64,000 nucleotides of DNA from Cephalotrichum gorgonifer (taxonomy: Eukaryota; Ascomycota; Sordariomycetes; Microascales; Microascaceae), in assembly GCA_900312665.1 (NCBI GenBank), contig ONZQ02000016.1:1-64000 (forward strand), given 5' to 3'. Of the stretch, positions 10,877-23,038 are shown in pieces. The notes under the pieces were generated by a model. That model did no database searches and had not been told where the DNA came from. It saw only the letters and a program-made list of their open reading frames with translations. The translations under genes and the position numbers were made by a program. The first letter of the stretch is position 1. Each line of letters opens with the position of its first letter.

Positions 10877-12709
10877 ATGTCTCTACCAACGTCATCAAAC
10901 GCCGGTATCGACTTTGAGTTGAGCCAAGTAGAGAAAACAATCAGTGCCGCTGATGAAACCCCCACTATCAATGCTGAAGCCCAGAAAAGGCTGCTTCGGA
11001 CATGCGATCTACATCTGCTCCCCCCTTTGATGGCCATTTATTTTCTTTCGTTCATGGACCGCACCAACATAGGTCTGCTCTTCTATACCGCAGATGAATC
11101 CTGTTCTTGCCGTTATTGAGCTCCAGCTAATGTACATGCAGGCAATGCAAAAATACAGGGCATGACAGCCGACCTGAACATGCGAGGCTCTGACTACAAC
11201 ATGGCCTTGTTTGTATTCTTCATCCCGGTAGGCCAACTGATTCCGGGCATATGGTCTAATTAAAGCTAATGAGGTACCAATCCAAACCGTAAGTATATCA
11301 TCTTTGAGGTCCCATCCAACCTCGTCCTCAAACACATGTCACCGTCGCTATGGTTGAGCGGAATTACAGTGCTCTGGGGTTAGTATTTTCCAGGCTGCAG
11401 ATGACCTACAGAGTATGGAAAGCTTATCTTATGGTCGCTATTAGGCATCTCTACAGTGGGCATGGGCTTCGTTCAGAATAACGCTGGCTTGATTGGCTGC
11501 AGGGCCCTACTTGGTCTTTTCGAAGCTGGGATTGTTCCAGGTATGTGGCCAGCTACCTAGGATTCAACACGCTGACAGCCGCGGTGATAGGCAGCATCTA
11601 TTTGATTAGCATGTACTACAAGCGATATGAGGTGCAATGGCGTATGTCCTTATTCTTCTGTGCGGCCATCCTTGCTGGAGCGTTTTCTGGTCTTCTCGCA
11701 TTCGCGATTGAGAACATGTCTGGCGTAGGTGAATACGAGTCCTGGCGTTGGTAAGTCCGACTCTGGTGATGACTGGAATAATCCCAAAACTAAGATTATT
11801 TATTCTAGGATCTTTATCCTCGAGGGCCTCTTGACCGTGGTCGTGGGTTTCATCGCAAAATGGTGGATCCCCGACTGGCCTGAGACTGCCAAGTTCCTCA
11901 CTGACGATGAACGGGCTATGCTCGTGGATCGCCTAGCTCAAGATGTTGGGGGAGCTAGAATGGATCAACTGAACAAGAGCGCAGCGAGGCGTATCGTTAA
12001 AGACTGGAAGATCTATCTCGGAACTCTTGCATACTTTGGCATCGTCAATAATGGATATGCTGGTTCGGTGAGTACTTTATCATGCTGTTTGAAATTCGTA
12101 CGACACTAACAAGTCAAGTTTTTTATTCCGAGCATCCTCAACCAAATGGGATTTAGATCTGCCGAAGCCCAAGTCCGGACGATACCTGTTTATGTCGTTT
12201 CTACCGTCACCTGCCTGGCAACCGCATATCTAGCAGATCGCCTCCAACACCGCTATACCTTCACGATAATCGGAATTATAATTGCAAGTGTCGGATATAT
12301 TCTTTTATTTGTTCAACAGCAAGTCAGCGTTGGCGTCCGATACTTTGCATTGTTTCTAATAGTGTCGGGCGGCTATATCACCCAGCCAGTTGTACTCGCC
12401 TGGCTCTCCAATACCGTTAGCGGCCACTACAAGCGATCTGTTTCCTCAGCTGTGCAGATCAGCTTAGGAAATCTAGGAGGAATCATTGCATCCATGGTAT
12501 ACTTCGAATGGGAGGCGCCGCTGTATAGAACAGGGCTTGGCGTTAGCTTGGGAATGCTGTGGATATGTGCTGCTAGCTGTACCGCACTCTATCTTTGCGT
12601 TACATGGGAGAACAAAAAGAGGGATAGGGGCGAGAGGGATTACCGGCTACAGGAACCCGATGCTGATAATTTAGGAGATGACCACCCGCATTGGCGGTAC
12701 GCAACATGA
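10877..12709 (+). CDS. MFS permease, Dal5/allantoate-type anion:cation symporter
   Basis: Plasma-membrane major facilitator in seven exons. The cytosolic N-terminus is followed by LLPPLMAIYFLSFMDRTNIG (TM1 and the family signature), then GSDYNMALFVFFIPYIIFEV, NAGLIGCRALLGLFEAGIVPG, a loop with SMYYKRYEVQWR, and an amphipathic C-terminus ending HPHWRYAT. Splicing restores the conserved text at every junction, for example TTCTTCATCCCG joined to TATATCATC across the intron that begins at GTAGGC near 11229. The family (Dal5, Tna1, Seo1) imports small carboxylates such as allantoate, ureidosuccinate, nicotinate and dipeptides; the substrate here is unknown. It lies near a divergent C6 regulator and a second permease of the same family, which suggests a shared pathway. 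Confidence 0.88.
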
Positions 12710-13506
12710 GTAGGTGTTGTCGTGCAGGTGGGCGATAGCACCGCGCCGTGCTCGGCTCTTTCTGTTGGGGGCCGCCTCCAGTTGGTTCTGACTAGCAGGA
12801 TTGTTCTAGCACCTTCGAGTTCCTTATCAATACAACTGCATCCTCTCATACATTCTTTCTACTTGCTCTTCATCTGCCTCCTACTTACTTTATTAAACGA
12901 CGAGTATCTGTCTTATATTAGGAGTCCTCTATATGCATCCCTATAGTATATCGGTAGACTATTCTCTCCTGGACGATAAATAAGACAAGGTTCTTCCTCT
13001 CTCATGCTTCACCTTGAGTTCATTTCCTACATGCATATGCCTATTCTATACCATCCGCTATATACAATTCTGGTTAGTGGCATCGAAATGGTTAAGTAGT
13101 GTGGCTCAGATTCCTGGGGCCGTTCTCTTCTGAGAAAGGAACTTATCAACCTGACAGGTTTGGGAGCTATCAGGTGGGATGATACCTTGTGAGGTGACCT
13201 TGCGTCGCTAGAGGCTAAATTTAGTAGTTCTCTTTCAAGATCAAGGGTCCCAGTTTGACAGAAATCGCAGAGATGTTAAGACAGTTGCTTAGTGGGTAGG
13301 AGAGGGATCGACTGTATCTCCCTTCACTGTAGAGGTAGTGAACTACGTACTGGCTAAGCAAACTCAAGAGTAAAACCGGAGCCCTGGGTATTATCCGCAT
13401 GATAATATTGATGCCAGCCCTCAAAAGTATCCCAGTAGCAGAGCGGAATATATAGCGGTCCCCAGAAATAAACTAGGAAATTCCCAGCCGTCCCCTCTTG
13501 ACATAG
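12710..13506. other. Intergenic, nothing recognised
   Basis: Downstream of the permease. No open frame with a domain, and no RNA gene seen. Confidence 0.4.
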
Positions 13507-13774
13507 TGTCACGACCGGCGAGTCGGTCCTAGGAATTTACTACACTCAGAGTGACCCGCAAAACGATGGACCTGCACTTATAGCTCGGCACTGGGGCTAT
13601 GAAAAACCCGCAATCTCTGGATCTATCAACCGAGAATGCAGGGGCGAATATAAACGTGGCCCATCCTCTATACTCGTCGTGTATGAACAAACAGATCTGA
13701 CTTAGGGAAGCCTCTTTGATTGGGAATAGGCTACTAAGCTGCCAATATAGAGAATGACTGACTCTAGAGTGACA
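13507..13774. repeat. Possible solo LTR
   Basis: Starts TGTCACGACC and ends GAGTGACA, so the termini TGTCAC/GTGACA are perfect six-base inverted repeats with TG...CA ends, 268 bp apart. A TATA-like CGAATATAAACG lies at about 13645. TGTCACGACC is a common start of fungal Gypsy LTRs. The five bases on each side (CATAG and ATGGA) do not match, so a target-site duplication is not seen; this keeps confidence low. Confidence 0.35.
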
Positions 13775-14101
13775 ATGGAGAACCAGTGCGTATCGGGGAG
13801 ACCATTATTCAGGGAACGGAATCCTGCAAAGAGCTTGGGCCACGTCATGATATACTACTGGACAGAGGAGTGATAAAACCATTGAACTACTCAGTAGAGC
13901 CTACAACGAGCTTAGCTTGTTAACTAGCACAAGAACGTTATCTAGCACGGAGATTTCCAGTAGCTTGTCAGGATTATCAAGGTAGAATTTTCTGGTAGAA
14001 TGAAGGTGTGATGGATATAGCGGTCGGTGGTTTCTAATATAACAGCGCCCGGCTTAGCCTTGCATGGGCTTCCCGCTTTGCCTCCACGATCCAGTCCAAC
14101 C

Positions 14102-17058
14102 TCAGAACAAGCTCGACACGGGATATCCCAACCCGTCAGCACCTGTAACAGTTGTAGGCAGCATAAAGTTATTCAGGTCAGTCTCCCACATGTCCGGAAA
14201 AGATGAAAAATCGAATGTCGTATCATCAAGGTTATGATACTGCCATTCCGCCCCCTCCCTCCCAGGGTCGCCGCCCGTCATGTGATGAACACGATTTCCC
14301 TGGTCTTCGTCCCGCTCTTCATTGATATAGGGACGTTGTGCTGCTCCCATTGCTGCATCAGATTGACCTCGCTGGACTGGAGAGGCTGGAGCGGATAGAC
14401 TGGATTGACGGCGGCCACCTAGCAGAAGATGTTGTTTTAGGAAATATGTCCATTCAGGTTTATAAATATTCTACCATGACGGGAAACTTACCATTGAACG
14501 AGGATATACTGCGTTGATGCAACAGCGTAAGGGACTGTAAATATTGACCCGCGAGAGGATGGGCATGGCTGACAAGCCTCAAGGTCTCGACACACTTCTC
14601 CCAGGATGCGGCTAGTACATGCTCATCCAAGTGGTATTTCAGTGAAGGGGTGCATTCGGTGAGTATTATAATGATGGCACTGGTGATGAGGTCTGGCCGG
14701 CGTGGTTAGCTTCTTTCGCGCGGTTTGGCCGCCGAATGTACTTACAGAATACTGTGAACCACCATGCGCCTGTGGCGTCTTCTGTCGTGGCGTTCCTAAG
14801 AGATTGCACCAGCTCGCAAGTCTTCCTCACACACACCAAAGCGCATTGGGTCCTCAGCGCCATGGCGACCTCGCTCTCTTTCGGCCGCTCTTTCTTCTGG
14901 TCCCCTGGATTGCGCTGTCCACGCGCTCGTACCCGGGAGTGCGCTGAGGCGCAAAAGCTGGTGAAGCTAGGACGATATAGGAAAACTTTCATGTGTAGGA
15001 ATCTGCCCCGGTTGAAATTTAGCATTCCCACATGTGCAGGCAACAAGCTCGGTGATAGACTGACCTTGCTCGTAGGACATTGGATTGACGCTTCAAGGTA
15101 GGGGGGATTTCATCGTTCGATTGAGCGGCCATATCCCATTGTAGTCCAGGAGGTAAGGAGTCTGCAAAGCTTTCCAATTGTGAGTCGATGTGTAGGATAA
15201 CGTTCAGGTCGTCGTGCGTTAAGACCGAGCCCTGGAGGCTGCTCGCTGCGGTTCCGGCTGTGATGGATCGCTGATACACACTCTCCAGGATCTTTCCCAG
15301 GAGATTGGCGAGCTTAATGTTCTCAACGGTGAACATGTTGGTAGAATACGTCCCTGGAGGTTGACCTATATGGGGCGCATTGAGAGGCATATATACGTCG
15401 TCAATAGGAAGAGGCAACGGCACATTCTCGTCCAAGTATAGAGATGGCGGACGGCCTAATGTCATGCTCACAGTCCTTCCAGGGCAAACGTGTTAGCAAG
15501 GGATCGAACCAGTGGGGCTTCCTGCTCTTACATGTCCATCTGCACGCAGCCATACCATACTCGGCGCTTAATCTCCTTCTCGATCTCGGAAACGTCATCC
15601 GTGCAGCGGTTCAACTGGAGTCCAAGACCGATGGCCATGCGACCGGCCAGCCCAACGACGTTCCAGCACTGAGTTGGGTAGTGTGTGCAAAGCAAGTATT
15701 GGCCCACCAAGAGTAGGGCCTGTACGTGCGAGATACTGCCGCTGTCGAGAATATCGAACTGGAGTAACTTCTTCATCCTATTAAAGAACATGGCCGATGC
15801 TGCTTCCTTATCCTCAGGACAGACGTTCGAGAACTCGCAGCCTAGTGCCAACATAGCATTGAGTGCTGTGAAAAAGACGCGGCGTGGGCATCTGCCGCCA
15901 CCCAGGCCGATGTCGGGCCGATTGTCGTCTTGTCTCGGGGGAGACCAAAGGCGTTCGTATTCATCCTGGAAGCTTAAGGAATGGGTCCAGGGGTAGAATA
16001 TGTGCACGCTGTCGAAATACGTGCCCAACAGCCTGTCCGTGACCTCGCGGGGAGGGAGGGCAAATTCTTCCTGGAGCATAGCGCTCACGCTTGAGGCATT
16101 GTAACCGGTGCTGTAGCCGGCGGTTGGGGTGGCAGGAGGCGGAGATGTGGTGCGGCGAGAGCGGCCACCCTGGTCGTCGTTTTTGGATGGTGGCTGTACC
16201 ATCTCCCGCAACAGAGAGACGAGCGACGACTCACCATAGAACTCGTTGCTCGTCCTAGTCGAAGAATGATCCTGAATGGCCATGGTGGCGCCCATGGCGC
16301 TTATGGGGCTAGGCCCATAGTGATCCTCACCGGTGGCGGTCCTCTGAGGAGACTCGACCACCTCGGTAGAACAGATTCGGCCAGGGGCATGACTTGAAGA
16401 TCTCCCAGTGTGTGCTTGTGGAGAAGTCACCACGGCTGGTCCCAATGTGTTCGCAGCAGGAAACATCTCGCCACTTTCATCGCCTGAAGAAGTGCCTTGT
16501 ACCAACACTTGGTCCGGCGGCTGTGCTGGAGGAGTAACACCTGGCGGCAGACGGGCGTGGCCCGCAGAGTCATTTACTGCAACATCTTGGCTAGCTGGGG
16601 CTACAGAAGATAGGACGACTGGCCCAAGGCCACTGCTATTTTCCTGTCTAGGACTCTCCGCCTGGCTACTGGCGGCCCGCTGGAGTTCTTTGATCTGTTG
16701 CCTCAGGCTCGCAATATATCTACCATGGGGAAAGTTAGATTAGCGGTGCACGTAGAAGAAGAGAATGATAGAAAGAACAACAGTGGCATGGATCTTTCAA
16801 GTTAGTCAGCAGGCATGCATGGAGTACTCACTCTTGCTCTCCGATGCGCTTAGCACTATGCGCCAATACATTATAGCCACAATCGGCCAAAGAATGATCG
16901 CGTTTTTCGCAAGGGCCGCATACAGGCTTTTTCCCATCGCAGCGCACCTTACGCTCCCTGCAGTTATCGCAGGCAAGTGCCACGCGCCTCCTCTTGCTGT
17001 ACCGAGCTATGTCCTCCGTGGCAGACGCCTCATTGTTTGGTGAAGTGTTCCGGTCCAT
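14102..17058 (-). CDS. Zn2Cys6 transcription factor with fungal-specific TF domain
   Basis: Nuclear DNA-binding regulator. The ATG at 17058 gives a basic N-terminus (KRRRVALA) and a binuclear zinc cluster with Cys at 30, 33, 40, 47, 50 and 60 (CDNCRERKVRC, then CGPC). A short coiled coil follows after intron 1 (YIASLRQQIKELQRA), then a long Ser/Pro-rich linker. The fungal-specific middle homology domain has LLGTYFDSVHIFYPW, GSISHVQALLLVGQYLL, WNVVGLAGRMAIGLGL and RRVWYGCVQMD joined to CTVSMTLGRP across an intron. The C-terminus is acidic (DDTTFDFSSFPDMWETD), a likely activation region. At least five introns. It lies between two Dal5-like permeases and may control them and the enzymes to its right; no operator could be identified. 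Confidence 0.88.
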
Positions 17059-19850
17059 GGGGAGCAATTAACAGGCCGGATTTTGCCTCGCCAGCGTAAA
17101 AATCTGCTCAGTCGGGCGATGATTGAAATAGCCTCCCTCCCTGCAACTCTTAATATAGAAAACCTAGATAGGTTGGGTCTAAGGCGTTTCCTAGTTCGTG
17201 TAGGGCCGGAGCTGTTCCAGCGCTTGGTATGAGGCCAGGTGCCAGAAATAAAGGGGGTGAGAGACCATCGGGGTCGGTGCTCGTCAACTACTCCATCAGG
17301 GTTAAGTTTGAGCAGGTGGAGAAAGGTCCTTGAGAGAGAATCAGGTGTAGTCACCTGCCAGCTACAACTTAGCTGGCATCTCTGGCCATCTCCCCCCACA
17401 TCTCCCCGCTCATTAGTGCTTCGGTTAGCGGTTACACCTATGCCACATCACCACCATCAGAGAGCAAGCGAGTTCATGGACTTGGGCATTTTTACACTTA
17501 TTAATAGCTTATTTGTCTGTGCGTACTCGACTATAACCACGATAGTCTTGGACACTTTAATAATCTAACAAGTAGAGATATGGACTTTCAATGAATGTCT
17601 GGAAAGTTTCATATCTTGGCTACTAAGCGCGGGGGGATTATTGGAGACGATATATAAACCCCTGGGAGGATTGTCGTTAGCTACCATCAAATCAAGCCAT
17701 TAACTAGATTTACAACTGATCAGTCAATCTAGTCCTCTTCGGTGTTTGCTATACTTTTGTATATACCTTTAATATGCCTGTTATGCACCCATCCTTAGGA
17801 CGAGGTCATAACACCGAGATAATCCAGCCACTATCCCATTACTTCAAGCACCTGTATTGACAGTGGCGACCTGCATCTTCAACTTTGTCCTTTCCTTTTC
17901 AATTAAAGTTCCGATCTAATTGCCGTCCCCACATTTCCATTAACATTACCACCTTTTGCCTCCAGGGGGTCCATTACCCCGCTTACCCCAGGTGCCCTAG
18001 TCCCATTTAGTGCGCAGAGATCCAACTGCCGAGGGCCAAATACACACATGTTCTGAAAGTAAAGGCAATTCCGTGAAGGTGTTACAGGTGCCACCTCCAA
18101 CATCCCTGACAGATCATACAACCCAACCCATTGATTCCCAAATACGATTTTCCATTTCGAGATACGACGTATATTTAAGCTGCACATAACCTAACATCAA
18201 GTTAGAACCAAACAGGTGGAGCTATGCAATATACCGTTGTAAGTACTACGATATATTAATTGATACATGATAAAAAAAAAATGATGTAGCCTAGGCCTGC
18301 AAGCTCGTTTCTTTTCACGGAGGAGAATTTGCGGTCAATTGCTCATTCCGATGAAAACTGCCTAATGCAATGTACTGCTACAATGGCGTGCCTGTAATTT
18401 CCCCTCGCTTGGAGCTATCCAAGCCGTACCAGCGATCGCTCTAATCTCACTTCCGCACAAGTACTGAGTCGATTATTGTCGATAAGTGGGCGCCGCGGGC
18501 CTTGAACGGAAATGATGCAAAAAAAAAATGGATGGAAATGCAGGATTTCTTTATCGGGAGAGTCTCCTGTCCTCATCGGAGACCTGGCCGTTGCCAATAA
18601 CAGGCGTCTTGTTGTAGATTCCTTGAGCAAAGATGCATCTCTTGTATGTATTTATGTTGAAAACTTCGAGTCAGAAAGCAGCTGAATGAGGCCAATTAAA
18701 ACAGGCGACTCGATATTAGAGAGGAACATTTATTTAGAGGAGTCATTTAGTCTAAAAGCATCGGTCATTGAATTTGAGCTTGAGCCCCTCATGCACCTGT
18801 ATTCCATGTAAACAGGGTTATGATTGAATCTGCTTGTTGTATCGAGATTCCTGAAGACCTGTCAGATCTAGACCCGATCACAATTCTTGATAGGATGTCC
18901 AATTAATGGCACCTTTTGTATTTCTATCCGCTCGTGCTGAATCACCTAGGCTTGGTAGTGATTTTGATGCCATATATTAGGGTTACATTCTGGGAAATGC
19001 CATACCTAGTACTGAAGGGAACTGGTGGAGACATTGGTCCACCTTGAAGGCCACAGGTATGGATAATCCACCAGGTATTAGATCCCTTTTACTGCTAATA
19101 TAACTGTATACTAATTCCATAGGCTCGTGCAGGCGCGTGGGGACTACCTCTAATGTGGTGTACTTCGTCCGTGTGGTACATATAATGTGGATGTGGAGTC
19201 AGGAAACCCGTCAAGTGGTGGTGAAAGCCTCCACAGTAACTAAGAAAAAAGCATAATTTTCCCCCATTAATTAGACTGGAGTGACATCACCATATAGCGC
19301 TAGTAATAGACTAGCTAGACCTTTCCCCGGCCTAGTTTGCCGTTACTAATTGCCATAAATGAAGGGTGGATGGATGAGGTAGATCTGTACTCGCCTATCA
19401 TAGGCTTGTGAGACGGTCCGCCAGCCAACCTTAGACTAGCGTTCTGTGCTTATTCTCGCCGCACCGGAACTTGAGATACTTGATTCGTCGATCTGCTTTT
19501 CGGTGGAGCTCCATCCCCCCTTTCTAGCTTGCCGGGGATGGCTCGTGGAGATGCCGATCGTGACTAGTAGCTGTCCATCCCGCGGATGATGAGACTGGGG
19601 TAGCTACCATGACCGCATCTTCGAGCTTCCGTTAGCCTCCCGAGCCCCTCGAGCTTGTTCGACTAGCTCTGGGGTTGGTCTGGGGATATGGGGAAGTGGG
19701 ACAGGAAATTATGTTTAAAAGAGACGCCAGGCCGGCCAACAATCCGATATTGTCTTTGTGCAGCTTAAGCGATTTCCTACAAGCTCTCGAGCTCCAGGGA
19801 TAATATAGCTTCTTAATCCCACTCTACAAGTATTCGAAGACGAAGTCTAG
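17059..19850. other. Long divergent intergenic region
   Basis: About 2.8 kb between the C6 regulator (-) and the second permease (+). No ORF with a domain or splice support. GC content rises in 19440-19740 just upstream of the permease, which probably holds its promoter. No tRNA or clear repeat seen. Confidence 0.4.
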
Positions 19851-21509
19851 ATGATGGCCTCATTTGGGACGGCCCCCAAGGCCCCAGGTATGGGCGAAGA
19901 CAGTCGTCAACCCAACGAAACTGTGTCTATCCGGAGCGAGAAAGTGCCTTCGACCAAGTCGCCCTCTTTGAAGTATGTCCATTTCCTAATAATCGTCTGG
20001 CATATATAGACTGACCCATCTGAGAAGTAACTACGAGTCTGCTGCAGTGACAGATCGTGAAGCTGAGGCGAGCCTTCGGCTCAAGATCGACTTGTACATC
20101 CTCCCAACAATTTCGCTGCTATACCTCTTCTGCTTTATCGATCGTGCGAATATTGGTTAGTCCTCGTCCTTCTATATCCCGTATAGAATGCCCCAGCTGA
20201 TGGTGTTTGCCCTGTAGGAAATGCCAGGCTAGCTGGCATCGAAAAGGACCTCAATATGACCGGGTACGACTACAATATGGTCCTCTCTATCTTCTACATC
20301 TCATACATCGTCTTCGAGATGCCAGCTACACTCCTCTGCAAGTGGATGGGCCCCGGCTGGTTCCTGCCACTTGTGACCCTCGGCTTCGGTATGGCGTCCA
20401 TCTTCTGCAGTCTCACACATACAACCGCCCAGATCAGCGGTGTACGCTTTGTTCTTGGTATTTTCGAGGCCGGTGTGATGCCCGGCATGGCATACTACCT
20501 GTCCCGCTGGTACCGGCGCGCCGAACTCGTATTCCGGCTATCCCTTTATATCGTCATGGCCCCGCTCGCTGGCGCCTTCGGCGGCTTGCTAGCCTCGGGT
20601 ATCCTGAAGCTACACAACTTTGGCATGTTCGAGTCTTGGCGTATGATCTTCGCTATAGAGGGCATTATCACTGTTGGACTTAGCTTGATCGCTTTCGTCA
20701 CACTTACAGATCGGCCAGATACCGCACGATGGCTGACCGAGGTAGAGAAGGACCTCGCAATATCACGTGTCAAGTCAGAACGCATCAGCCAGACCCAGGT
20801 GCTCGATAAGATGGGCAAGAAGAAGTTGATCCTTGGGATCATCAGCCCTGTCACACTCGTGACATCCGTCATCTTCCTCCTTGATAATATCACAGTGCAG
20901 GGACTGGGCTTCTTTCTCCCTACAATCGTCCGCACTATCTATCCGCAGTATACTGTCATCCAGCAGCAGCTCTACACTGTGCCCCCTTATGTGGTCGGCG
21001 CCTTCTTCACCGTCTTACTCCCGCTTATCAGCTGGAGGCTGGACAACCGGCAAGCAGTTATAATCTCGAGCGTCCCGCTGACTATGACTGGATATATCAT
21101 ATTCCTCGCTACGAAAAACCCACAGGCGCGCTTCGCTGCGACATTCCTCATCGCTAGTGGCATCTTTGCTGCCGGGCCTCTGACTAATGCCCAGGTCAGC
21201 GCTAACGTTGTGACCGACACAGCTCGCAGCTCTGCCATAGGCACGAATGTCATGCTGGGCAACGTGGGTGGCCTCATTTCAACCTGGTCCTTCTTACCGT
21301 ACGATGGTCCAGACTACCCGATTGGCAACGGCCTTAACTTGGCGACAACATCCCTGATGTTTATTCTAGCTACGCTCCTGCTTGTCTGGATGCGTGCGGA
21401 CAACAGGAAGCGGGATTCTAGGGACGTGGAGGCTGAATTGGCCAGCTTGAGCGCGAATGAGATTGAGGACCTAGACTGGAAGCATCCTGATTTCAGATGG
21501 AAGCCGTGA
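19851..21509 (+). CDS. MFS permease, Dal5/Tna1-type (second copy)
   Basis: Second member of the anion:cation symporter family. Tandem ATGs at 19851/19854 start a hydrophilic N-terminus. Two introns follow (after the TCTTTGAA codons near 19972, and at the IDRANIG signature near 20157). The rest is one exon: NIGNARLAGIEKDLNMTGYD, YNMVLSIFYISYIVFEMPA, RFVLGIFEAGVMPG, SWRMIFAIEGIITV, about 12 membrane segments, and a C-terminus ending DWKHPDFRWKP typical of the family. It differs clearly from the permease at 10877, so the two are not a recent duplication. The substrate is probably a small carboxylate; nicotinate-like is one possibility by family only. Confidence 0.9.
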
Positions 21510-21909
21510 ACTGTGGAGGCTCTAGGACCGAGGGCAACATATTTATGCCAGGGCGATGTTTGATGGACTAGGCTCATCAAGTATAGGATGGTGGAAGTAG
21601 CATTCGCAACTAGGCGGTTTTACTCTTCTTCATTATCTGGGCCTGGATAACTTATATTGATGAATGTATTGATGAGCATAACCGTCAGCCCGACATAGGA
21701 TGGATGTCATGATTGCAATAACTTCTGTCGGTGTACTTAAGTGATAGCGAGTGATGAGACTCCAGCATCGCGGACTCCAGTCGGCCTAAAGTTGTACCGC
21801 GATGGGTGGTGCCCCGGATTTGTAATCGGGGTGATTATTAGAAAACGTCCAATGCCACAGCATGCCAAGAGGAGAGGCCAACTACAATGATAGCCGGTTT
21901 ACGGTATCA
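21510..21909. other. Intergenic upstream of imine reductase-like gene
   Basis: No gene. The region contains the 3' end of the permease transcript and leads to the GC palindrome at 21910. Confidence 0.4.
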
Positions 21910-21925
21910 GGGGCCCGCGGGCCCC
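21910..21925. promoter_or_regulatory. Perfect 16-bp GC palindrome
   Basis: GGGGCCCGCGGGCCCC is a perfect palindrome about 220 bp upstream of the imine reductase-like start. It stands out from its AT-richer surroundings. It could be a dimeric-protein binding site or a hairpin; function is inferred from position only. Confidence 0.35.
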
Positions 21926-22144
21926 GAGATGAATAATGAATAATGCTTTCGGGTCGAGATCTGGGAATGCTTAATGCGGCATGCCTATCTATGGAGGCCG
22001 GGCGACGGTGATGAGGGTATAAGAGGACGCATCTCTTCACCCCAGTGAAAGACTGACTCGCCAACTCTGCCATCATCAGTGAACGCTACTGTTCCCTTCA
22101 TAAAACGCAAATCAAGCACTCTTTTCACGACCATCTTGTCTAAA

Positions 22145-23038
22145 ATGACCGCTGTCACATATATCAGCGTCGGAAATATCGGCCTTGGAATCGTCAAGGC
22201 GCTCTTGAAAGCGGGCACGAAAGTCACCGTCTGGAACCGCCGCGAGGACCGTGCCCCCGTCAAGGAAGCTATCAACGCCGGCGCGGTTTTGGAAAAGGAC
22301 GTTAAGCGGGCTGTTGCGAATAGCCCCATTATTATCGTCTGTACTCTGAACTATGCAACCCTCAAGGAAATATTTGCGGATCTTCCTGATGGTGGCCTGA
22401 ACGGCAAAGTCGTTGTCAACTTTACGAGCGGGACACCTGGGCAGGCAGTGGAGATGGACGGGTGGACGCGCGGGAATGGGGTTGCGGGGTACTTTGACGG
22501 GGCCATACTGGTGCCACCGGCGTTCATCGGCGCGCAGGATACTCCGAATAACATTTTCCTTCTCAGCGGGGAGACAGAGGATTATTACTTGAGCCTCTCC
22601 CCCGTTCTGGCGTCCATCGGCCGAGGGGCATATTTAGGGCCGGACGTCTCCACCGCGAGTAGGCTCGATCTTGCCGGAATTACGGCTATGTATGGCATGT
22701 TTAGCGGCGGCATCCTCGGAATGAGTCTTCTCAAGAAGGCAAGTGACGGGAAGCCAATTGCGCCGACGGTTAAAGCGGCTGTTGTACCTATGGTGCAGTC
22801 ACTGGCTACGAGTCTGGAGAGGATGGCGGAGTTGTGGGATAAGGGAGACTTTGAGACCAATGATGGGCATTCTTTGGGAATGCAGGTTACGGGGCTTGGG
22901 ACTTTGCGGACGGCGTATGAGGAGGCGGGAATCGAGTTTGGGTTGTGCGCGCCGTGGGTTCAGTTGATGAAGGAGGCCGCTGAGAAGAACGGGGCCGATG
23001 CGGGGACCATTTCGACCGGGCCTCTTTTGTTCAAGTGA
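22145..23038 (+). CDS. Imine reductase / reductive aminase-like NAD(P) oxidoreductase
   Basis: Single exon, 297 residues from the ATG at 22145. The enzyme belongs to the 6-phosphogluconate/3-hydroxyisobutyrate dehydrogenase superfamily, in the branch with imine reductases and fungal reductive aminases, which reduce C=N bonds with NADPH. Features: Rossmann start YISVGNIG at residues 6-13 (the first Gly of GxGxxG is Ser), VWNRR at 29-33 (Asn-Arg after beta-2 fits NADPH), VNFTSGTP at 91-98, GAILVPPAFIG, then LDLAGITAMYGMFSG with the Asp used in catalysis at 175, and NDGHSLGMQVTG in the helical C-terminal domain. The helical domain is the dimer interface in this family. A plain beta-hydroxyacid dehydrogenase is less likely because the catalytic Lys region is replaced by LDLAG. 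Confidence 0.8.
   Translation: MTAVTYISVGNIGLGIVKALLKAGTKVTVWNRREDRAPVKEAINAGAVLEKDVKRAVANSPIIIVCTLNYATLKEIFADLPDGGLNGKVVVNFTSGTPGQAVEMDGWTRGNGVAGYFDGAILVPPAFIGAQDTPNNIFLLSGETEDYYLSLSPVLASIGRGAYLGPDVSTASRLDLAGITAMYGMFSGGILGMSLLKKASDGKPIAPTVKAAVVPMVQSLATSLERMAELWDKGDFETNDGHSLGMQVTGLGTLRTAYEEAGIEFGLCAPWVQLMKEAAEKNGADAGTISTGPLLFK

Noticed and set aside
21795..21835. CCCCG...CGGGG hairpin with TTTGTAA loop resembling a tRNA anticodon arm
   Set aside because: The flanks do not form D or T arms and the stem pairs with a ten-base loop rather than seven.
22079..22144. 22-residue N-terminal extension of the imine reductase-like protein
   Set aside because: The upstream codon is GTG, not ATG; the first ATG is at 22145, directly before the Rossmann strand.
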